DNA of 64,000 nt from Miscanthus floridulus. Lineage: Eukaryota; Streptophyta; Magnoliopsida; Poales; Poaceae. The position numbers and the translations under genes were made by a program. This document shows positions 57,641 to 64,000 of this stretch, one piece after another (the stretch's first letter is position 1; every line of letters starts with the position of its first letter). The stretch spans positions 17,462,502 to 17,526,501 of the forward strand of contig NC_089591.1 in the NCBI RefSeq assembly GCF_019320115.1, read 5' to 3'. The notes below the pieces were generated by a model. The model was not told the DNA's origin. It saw only the letters and a program-made list of their open reading frames with translations, and searched no databases.

Positions 57641-58159
57641 CGAGCTGCCGGATGCGTTGTCCAGGCACTCACAGCAGGCGCTGGTGGTGGTGAGCTACTG
57701 GCATGGATTGTGGCTGCAGAGTCAGCGCCAACCAACTACTCAACTATTTGCCATATTGGAGGCACCGACGTGCTGGTGTTCAATGGAACACAACAAAGTT
57801 ATATCACCAACCTTACCTCTACATCCTGGATGGGTATTGTTCTATCAGGTAGTACTACCACTGAAACTGATGATGACCAGAAGGTATTTGAGAAGCTTAG
57901 TGCTCACAATACAGTGTTGCTAGAGCCATTGCTTGCTATGGTTGACAAGGGACCATTGCCACCTCTGCAATTTCTAATCCAGGGTGATGTAATCAAATTA
58001 TGGCCAACCACTTGGGCACCTCATTGGTTGTCATTTGATCCAGACCCTGTGTTCAAGCTCGAGCAGCACTATAGTTCCAATATGGTTGATTACGATTTGA
58101 TGAACTATTTTTTCAATTGGCTTTGGAAGCCCCCATGGTTTTCATTTAGATATTATTAG
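57641..58159 (+). pseudogene. Element G downstream ORF, unassigned
   Basis: In the same frame as the F-box. It encodes about 170 residues with LLAWIVAAESAPTNYSTICH, ITNLTSTSWMGIVLSGSTTT and PLPPLQFLIQGDVIKLWPTT. No domain I recognise. Low GC compared with the 5' part, so it may be native element sequence rather than captured gene. Ends TAG 58157-58159. Confidence 0.45.
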
Positions 58160-59429
58160 GCTGTCCTGAAGGAACATGGAAAATCAATTGTAGGGTTCTT
58201 AATTCTAGGAGGATTCAAGTTCTATCCGTACACCCCATGCTTATTTATCATTTTCTTGAATTTGATGGAATTCAAGTTGGGTTACAGATGGTCTGCAATG
58301 GCTTGTTTGTTCCCTTACTCTCATGGTTATGGACTAGGATGGCAGTTGAGCTACCTGTTGAGGCCTTCTGATAATTCACATAGATCCAGATTTAATGTGA
58401 AGGCACAGTGGCAATTTGTAACACTAGCATTATTGAGTTTGCTCTAGAAGCCGCCCTGGCCACCTCAAGCTCCCTCAGCTAGCTGCGCATACTTTCAGGT
58501 CCCAAAATGCATGTGGGTGAAATTCTTTGGTCAGCGGTGCTTTATTGATGTTGACTGGTTTGCTACTTGGGATGGTACAGTCTCAATACAGTTTTGCTTA
58601 TACGTCACCATTGTGCTGCCATGGCTAGAATTCCTCCAGGAAAATTGTGTTGTTTGCTTGGAGCTAGCACTTATTAATATCAATGGAGATTATTGCCAAG
58701 CTGGATGTTTATTTGCAGATCCAGTACTATCTATATTGTTGTGTGGTGATGAGAGGTTGCACAAGATGTTGCTAGATTATTACACCTCTCGAGAGCTTGG
58801 AAAAAAATGATGATGCAGTGTTTTGTAATTTTCCATCTACCATTGCCAATGCCTATATTGATCGTCAATTACTGAAGATACATGGAATTTTCAAGGCTGA
58901 CAATGAAAATGGAGAAATGACAAGATTGGTGATCAAGTGGCCTCAAGTATTGGTGCTCACAGTAATTGCAACTGACCTCCTAACACCATGGGATCCAGCG
59001 GCCAAACATATGTTGTTTTCCTGCTGTAAGCCATTTGGAGTTCTACAGATGCAGCATGAGTCGTATCTTCTAGTGTTGAGTCCCTGGAATGTTTCTTGCT
59101 TGGAGATTACACTTGTGTCCGTGCAATAGTCTATGGTGAGGACTTTACACTAGGATTGTGGTGGTGACATGCCAACTATACTCCGAAGTCATAATGCAAG
59201 GGTCAGCCGTCAGCATGTTGTTTTGGGTTCTAGTGATGTGCAAGGTTATCCTTATGATATGCTATTGAAGCACCCTTGGCCGCCACCTGTGCTACTGCAT
59301 CTCACTCGTGCTGGTGCTGTTCTGTGGCTGATGCAATGGCCGTCCTGTTGTTCTGGAGCTGAAAAGAAGCCCAAGTTACTGATATTCAAGGATTGTCGAC
59401 TTTAGCGGCTTGGGGGCAAGCCGCATTTC
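58160..59429 (+). other. Element G 3' interior, decayed
   Basis: Several short frames with hydrophobic runs, no family recognised. The last frame ends with a WPPPVLLHL segment and CTTGGGGGCAAGCC just before the polypurine tract, an ending seen in other plant retrotransposons. Confidence 0.4.
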
Positions 59430-59442
59430 AAGGAGAGGGGAA
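59430..59442 (+). other. Element G polypurine tract
   Basis: AAGGAGAGGGGAA immediately before TGTCAGC of the 3' LTR. Confidence 0.85.
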
Positions 59443-59818
59443 TGTCAGCTACATGAGCCAATACTCGCCATGGGCTGGACATGTACATCACTGTAAGCCC
59501 AAGATGGGAAGCTAACAAGGAGTATAAAGGAAGGAAGGCAACGGAGGATGGGGCATCTTTATTCAGAGACTACTGTTCTTCCTTTACGGTTCTTCTTCCC
59601 CAACTGTTCTTCCTTTACGGTTCTTCTTCCCCAATTTCCCATTCCTGTACCCTAGGCCCTTCTCCTTCTAGAAACTTCTAGTAGCTACTCCTTGCTTCTC
59701 TGATCTATACTCTGGGCTGCCTCCTTCCCCCGCTCCTGTTCATCTCACCTATACCGAATCACTACTTTGACTATACTGTTGGTGTGTGATTGAGTTGCCA
59801 AAGTTGGGGTTGGTAACA
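59443..59818 (+). repeat. Element G 3' LTR (376 bp)
   Basis: Longer than the 5' LTR because a unit containing CTGTTCTTCCTTTACGGTTC is tandemly duplicated near 59572-59630. It lacks the ACAATTATTCAGAGACAATT-type segment of the 5' copy. Confidence 0.9.
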
Positions 59819-59823
59819 CATAC

Positions 59824-60058
59824 CTTCTTCCATACCGCCCGACCCTGTTCTGAACTTGAGCTGCTGCCAATCTGACAGACATAGCCTGTATGCACTTCTA
59901 ACAGAGAACAATCCATTTTTCTCATAATGCCCAGCAACAAAATCAGGAGTACTAGATGGCAACGGCTTGATCTTAAAAATCTCCGAAGCATCACAAGGAT
60001 AAAAGTACCTGCGCACTGCTGTCTCATCCCATGTACCATTATCAATCAGGTGGGGCAC
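59824..60058 (-). pseudogene. LINE H zinc-binding region, N-terminal half
   Basis: Sequence after the RT: FVAGHYEKNGLFSVRSAYRL and, in the neighbouring frame, GRAVWKKV, which joins to the VKVPSKVNVFIWK part left of element G once G and its CATAC duplication are removed. Confidence 0.75.
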
Positions 60059-60151
60059 CCAACGCAGTCTGCACGCTCGTCTTGGACCTATTGGTTTCTA
60101 CCGTGACCTCTCGGGAGCCAATTGTCGCGCCAAATTTGAGTGGATCTGCCA

Positions 60152-60529
60152 TCACCTATCCTCTATCCTCTTGATGACGCCAAGCTTTAACAATTCCAGT
60201 CCATACTCAACAGCTCTCCACATTTGGGATGCCTCTCCCGCAGGAACAGAATCTAGCAGCTTGCCCTCAGGAAAATATTTTGCTTTAAGAACTCTAGCGC
60301 AAAGGCTGTCCGGATAAGCTAGCAGCCTCCATGCTTGCCGGGCGAGCAACGCTTGGTTAACAAGTCTGAGATCCCTGAACCCCATACCTCCAAAACCCTT
60401 TGGCATTAACATTTTCTCCCATGGGATCCATTTCATCTTCCTTCTTCCATTTTCAGCACCCCACCAGAAAGCGCGTATTTGCTTCATGAGCTCGTCACAC
60501 AATCTAAGGAGCAGTTTGAAAACACTCAT
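60152..60529 (-). pseudogene. LINE H post-RT region
   Basis: Contains IRAFWWGAENGRRKMKWIPW, KGFGGMGFRDLRLVNQALLA and RVLKAKYFP, the conserved stretch between RT and zinc-binding region in plant L1 elements. Confidence 0.8.
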
Positions 60530-61962
60530 AACATAGAAAGGTAAAGCCTGGGCGACCGATTTGATCTATTTCCTTCCCCGCAGCTGACAAAAAATTTTCC
60601 TTCCACGCCACCATCCTCTTATGAAAACGTTCCTCGAGGGGTTGAAACAGTCCTCGCCGGACCCTTCCATGAGGGGTCGGAAGGCCCAGATATTTTGCTT
60701 CAAAATCCAATCTTTCCACCCCCAACGTCAGGCGCACTTGATCTGCGATCTGCTGATCACAATTCTCGTTAACCAACAAGGAGCACTTGTTAGGACTGAG
60801 AAGCTGACCTGAACAACGCTCAAAAGTAGAGAGAACATCCTTGATAACCAGCGCCTGATGCACATTGGCTCTGAAGAATAACAGGCTATCATCCGCAAAT
60901 AGCAAATGAGACACACTCGGTGCCCTCCGACACACCTTAACACCCTCAATATTTCCCAGCCGCTCATTGTGCCTCAAAAGTGTAGATAAACCATCAGCCA
61001 CAAGCAAGAATAAGTATGGTGAAAGCGGATCACCTTGCCCTAGACCACGTCTAGGGGAGAAGGGCTGCGACGGCAACCCATTGAAGCGAACCGTGTAGCG
61101 TACAGTTTAAACACAAGACATGATCCACTGCACCCAACGACTTTGAAAGCCCAGCTTCTCCATCAAGGTTTGTAAAAATCCCCAATCCACCCGGTCATAC
61201 TGTCTTCGACAAATCCAGCTTATATGCACCGAAATCCTTGCCTCTGCCTTTCTGAATAGCATGCACAAATTCTAAAGTGATTAAGGCATTGTCTGTAATT
61301 AATCTGCCTGGCGCAAATGCACTCTGCTCCTCCGAAATGATGCTGTCCAAAAATGGTCTTAGGCGTTTAACCAGACATTTGGAAATAACCTTGTAAATCA
61401 CATTACAAAGACTAATCAGCCTAAAATCTTTGAGCTCCACCGGATCTGCCCCTTTTTGTATGATAACAATAGCAGTATCATTTACCCCTGGGGGAAGATA
61501 ACCATCACTGAAAAAACCTTTAACAGCAGCCACCACATCCTCCTTGACCACCTCCCAATGTCTCTGAAAAAATCTTGCCGGAAAACCGTCAGGACCTGGA
61601 GCTTTTAACGGACCCATCTGAAACAAAGCATCAGCTATCTCTTCTGTAGAAAAATCCTGCCATAGGTCATGATTCATAGTGTCTGATATCTTCGGCTCAA
61701 TGAGATCTATGAGTTCATCAGGCACACCATTTGGATCAGCCGAATAGAGATCATTGAAAAACTCAGAAGCCATACACTGCATCTGTCTCGGATCGTCACA
61801 CCAATTTCCTTCCTGATCCTTTAACTTCTTGATTTTATTTTTGTGTGCTCGCCAGACAGCTTGCTTATGAAAATAGCTAGTATTTTGATCACCTTCCTTC
61901 AACCATGCAATCCGAGAACGCTGGAGCCACATCATCTCTTCTCTGTACAAAAGTTCATCCAT
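60504..61962 (-). pseudogene. LINE H reverse transcriptase
   Basis: N-terminal part (61195-61962): WLKEGDQNTSYFHKQA, KAPGPDGFPARFFQRHW, LKDFRLISLCNVIYKVISK, then the Asp block KLDLSKT where a frameshift occurs. C-terminal part (60504-61076): GLGQGDPLSPYLFLL, catalytic LLFADDSLLFF (60880-60908) and KYLGLP. These are RT blocks 1-9 of L1-type LINEs. The enzyme would copy element RNA at a nicked target. Frameshifts near 61194 and 60530 disable it. Confidence 0.88.
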
Positions 61963-62048
61963 GCGGTCACACTAGTAGAGAACAGATCTTTGATCCTCGA
62001 CCAAAATGGGCTCTAGTCCCGGCATTTTTTACGCCCAGGACTAGAGAT

Positions 62049-62293
62049 ACCTTTAGTCCCGGTCGGTGGCTCCAACCAGGACTAAAGGTCCCTCCCAACG
62101 ACTACTGCGCCAGACAGAGGTGGCAGGGACCTTTAGTCCCGGTTGGAGCCACCAACCGAGACTAAAGGTAGACTTTTACTCCCGGTTGGTGCCTCCAACT
62201 GGGACTAAAGGTCTCTGCCACCTCTGTCTGGCGCAGGAGCCGTTGGGAGGGACTTTTAGTCCCGGTTGGAGCCACCAACCGGGACTAAAAGGT
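62049..62293. repeat. Long foldback of CACTA subterminal repeats
   Basis: Four inverted-repeat units (about 62050-62089, 62131-62168, 62174-62210, 62252-62292), each CTTTAGTCCCGGTTGG with its complement. The spacers between units 1-2 and 3-4 are also reverse complements of each other (CCTCCCAACG...GAGGTGGCAG with CTGCCACCTC...CGTTGGGAGG). The whole can fold as one ~245-base hairpin. Confidence 0.85.
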
Positions 62294-62297
62294 CTCC

Positions 62298-62308
62298 CTT
62301 TATATATC
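62298..62308 (+). promoter_or_regulatory. TATA-like box in element I
   Basis: CTTTATATATC directly after the foldback, followed by a CT-rich leader and an AAAGGTTACC donor-like site near 62456. Possible transposon promoter. Confidence 0.4.
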
Positions 62309-62362
62309 GGCCGTCTCCTTCTCCCCAAGCCTGAGCTCAGCACATTTTGAAGCTCACTGCAC

Positions 62363-62507
62363 TAGTGTTCTTGCTTCCTCCCTCCATTGTTCCTCCATCC
62401 ATTCTTCGATTCCTCCGTCAATTTCTTCGATTCCTCCGTCGATTCTTCAGTTGTAAAGGTTACCAATCTCATACTTTCATTTTTCACCATTGTCTTATCT
62501 CATTTTG

Positions 62508-62600
<93 letters not shown>

Positions 62601-62697
62601 GTTCTTTATTGTGGTTTTTTTCATTTGTAAGCAATTTGAGCTCAAAATCACTTCAAGCTTGCATATTTACATGAAGGAAGGTTAAAGTAGCTATTAA
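62363..62697 (+). repeat. Module X, copy 1
   Basis: Runs from TTCTTGCTTCCTCC through repeated TTCGATTCCTCCGTC, an AAAGGTTACCAA site and an (AT)n tract to TTAAAGTAGCT. Copy 2 is at about 63507-63803. The ends after the AT tract are almost identical in the two copies. Confidence 0.85.
62509..62597. repeat. (TA)n microsatellite, about 89 bases
   Basis: Uninterrupted alternating TA. Translation frames through it (Ile-Tyr repeats) are meaningless. Confidence 0.95.
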
Positions 62698-63185
62698 AAA
62701 CTAGTATTCACCATTCATTTGTAGCATGCATAGCACACTTCATTATTTAGAGATATAGAGAATTTTAGAATTTTTTTAATTTTATTTGTTTATAAAATGA
62801 GAAATTTATAGTGTATTAAAAAATGAGTATAGGGACTAGTGCCTCCGACTAGTATGACAGATGCAATGCAAGGCCGTGCAATAGGAAGCAAATCCGTTCT
62901 CTTTTGACGATTAGCCCAAACAGCCGGGCCTCACAGATTTGGTGGTTGAATGGGTCCATCGGCCGTCGCCGTGCGACTGTACAACAAAGAATGGCATCGA
63001 TCGACCATAGTATTTTATTATCCGGAGTCCGGTCCGGGGTGCAATGCAATGCAATGACAATTGACAATGTGTTGCTAGGTCAAAATATGGTCATTTCTAT
63101 GGACTCCGCGACTAAACATTTTATTTTAATTTTTTATGAAATGAAAAACTTAGAAAATAGTTAGAAAATTATAGAAAATCCGTAC
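62698..63185. other. Element I spacer between modules
   Basis: About 490 bases, AT-rich at both ends with a GC-richer middle. Contains GCAATGCAATGCAATG near 63040. No ORF of note. Confidence 0.5.
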
Positions 63186-63186
63186 T

Positions 63187-63395
63187 AGTTGAACTTGCGG
63201 ACCGTGTTCAGCTCGGCGAGCATGTTCTCTGCCGAGCGGTAACGGACATCAATGAGGAGCTTTGATTCTACGAGGGAGAGCAGCAACGGTTGTGGAAGAC
63301 CGTGTTCCCTTCTTCGTAGAATCGGAGCTCTTCCTTGACCAAGTACGGTGCCGTCCGGTGGAGAAATGCTCGCCGAGATGATCACGTAAGCAAGG
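63187..63395. repeat. Module Y, copy 1
   Basis: AGTTGAACTTGCGGACCG to CGCCGAGATGATC. Copy 2 begins at 63806 and runs off the window. It contains nested dyads: CTCGGC...GCCGAG, GATTCTACGA...TCGTAGAATC and GG(T/C)(T/C)GTGGAAGACC. Confidence 0.8.
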
Positions 63396-63506
63396 TCAAC
63401 TAGTACGGATGGTTATTTATTAAAACATGTTTTTGAGCTATAAATCCTGCTGGCCGTCTTCTTCCTCCCCGAGCCCGCCCGAGAGCTTAAGTTCAAATTT
63501 AAGCAG

Positions 63507-63625
63507 TGTTCTTGCTCTTTCTCCATCCATTCTTCGATTTCTTCGATAACTCCGTCGATTCTTCGGTTCTAAAGGTTACCAACTTCATACTCTCATGTTT
63601 CATCATTGTCTTATCCTATTTTGTT

Positions 63626-63713
<88 letters not shown>

Positions 63714-63805
63714 TTCTTTATTGTGGTTTTTTTCATTTGTAAGCAATTTGAGCTCAAAATCACTTCAAGCTTGCATATTTACATGAAGGAATGTTAAAGT
63801 AGCTA
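63507..63805 (+). repeat. Module X, copy 2, with (AT)n at 63628-63711
   Basis: A second copy of module X, about 1144 bases downstream of the first. Upstream near 63434 is a GCTATAAATCC TATA-like site, so each module X follows its own promoter-like box. Confidence 0.85.
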
Positions 63806-64000
63806 GTTGAACTAGCGGACCGTGTTCATTTCGGCGAGCATGTTCTCTGCCGAGCGGTAACGGACGTCAAGGAGGAGCTTTGATTCTACGAGGGAGAGCG
63901 GCAACGGTCGTGGAAGACCGTGTTCCCTTCCTCGTAGAATCGGAGCTCTTCCATGGCCAAGTACGGTGCCGTCCGGTGGAGAAATGCTCGCCGAGATGAT
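63806..64000. repeat. Module Y, copy 2 (runs off the window)
   Basis: Starts AGTTGAACTAGCGGACCG and matches 63187-63380 with few changes. Confidence 0.85.

Larger units (their letters stand above)
56115..59818 (+). mobile_element. Element G: LTR retrotransposon carrying an F-box gene fragment
   Basis: LTRs start TGTCAGCTACATG and end GGTTGGTAACA, with an exact CATAC target duplication at 56110-56114 and 59819-59823. The primer site TGGTATCAGAGCC and a polypurine tract are in place. The 2.97 kb interior has no zinc knuckle, protease, RT or integrase motif. It encodes a short N-terminal gag-like piece, an F-box domain with following sequence, and a decayed unassigned region. This is a non-autonomous element that has taken up a host gene, in the manner of maize Bs1. 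Inserted in LINE H. Confidence 0.88.
55073..61969 (-). mobile_element. Element H: L1-type LINE, interrupted by G and I
   Basis: A minus-strand non-LTR retrotransposon. The 3' end is a short poly-A (T run at 55073-55081) next to element E gag. ORF2 pieces are, from right to left, RT, post-RT region, zinc-binding region and RNase H, which is the plant L1 order. G lies inside the zinc-binding region and I truncates the visible 5' part, so endonuclease and ORF1 are outside the window. Several frameshifts. Confidence 0.88.
61970..64000. mobile_element. Element I: CACTA DNA transposon, left end
   Basis: Starts CACTAGTAGAGAACAG, the terminal inverted repeat of grass CACTA elements, next to TCA (61967-61969) as a likely 3-base target copy. 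Subterminal CTTTAGTCCCGG units in both orientations follow. The right end and transposase are outside the window. It is inserted into LINE H. Confidence 0.85.

Noticed and set aside
59749..60045. ORF crossing the junction of G and LINE H as a fusion gene
   Set aside because: It simply reads from LINE sequence into the LTR; there is no sign of selection or a start site.
62500..62685. Ile-Tyr repeat proteins through the AT microsatellites (also 63620-63790)
   Set aside because: Simple translation of (AT)n; no conserved flanks or start context.

Overview
The window is a stack of nested transposable elements from a grass nuclear genome. No intact host gene is visible. The element set is typical of Poaceae: Athila-type Ty3/gypsy with a tRNA-Asp primer site, a Tekay/Del chromovirus with 3.7-4.7 kb LTRs, a Tat-lineage element with two RNase H domains and an antisense gene, a SIRE/Maximus-type Ty1/copia gag, an L1 LINE, and a CACTA transposon beginning CACTAGTAGA with CTTTAGTCCCGG subterminal repeats. 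I cannot name the species. A panicoid or andropogonoid grass is a guess.

Layout, left to right. (A) 1-5855 plus 20723-21162: 3' portion of an Athila-like element on the + strand with gag and protease but no RT or integrase. (J) 5856-20717: complete but decayed Tekay-like element inside the 3' LTR of A, with orf0, gag, PR, RT, RNase H, IN and a chromodomain remnant; target duplication GTGAC/GCGAC. (E) 21163-21759 and 46277-55072: minus-strand copia element with gag but no pol. Its LTR is split by B, and its gag is split by solo LTR F (50700-53448) and LINE H. (B) 21765-46271: non-coding Athila-like element, target duplication CATTT on both sides. Inside B lie K (22209-23985), a gene-derived segment with a sugar-transporter promoter and first exon; L (25502-26276), a probable solo LTR; D (28107-28682 and 41017-41852), an older Athila-like LTR with primer site; and C.

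(C) 28683-41011 is a 12.3 kb Tat-lineage element inserted in D, target duplication GGGTT on both sides. Its gag-pol is on the minus strand. On the plus strand, between integrase and the 3' LTR, it carries a separate gene with its own TATA box, a plant mobile domain, four short phase-0 GT-AG introns and a coiled-coil tail. The whole element, LTRs, sense genes and antisense gene alike, is packed with the hexamer ATCGGC/GCCGAT: 79 copies by hand count, about 6 expected.

(H) 55073-61969 is a minus-strand LINE (RT, zinc-binding region, RNase H). It is interrupted by G (56115-59818), a 3.7 kb LTR element with target duplication CATAC on both sides, a tRNA-iMet primer site and a polypurine tract; in place of gag-pol it carries an F-box gene fragment. 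H is also interrupted by (I) 61970-64000+, the left end of a CACTA element with a ~245 bp foldback and duplicated promoter-like modules.

Nesting reaches four levels (E > B > D > C). The strongest leads are C, for its word signature and antisense spliced gene, then G and K, two independent captures of host gene sequence by LTR-element DNA.
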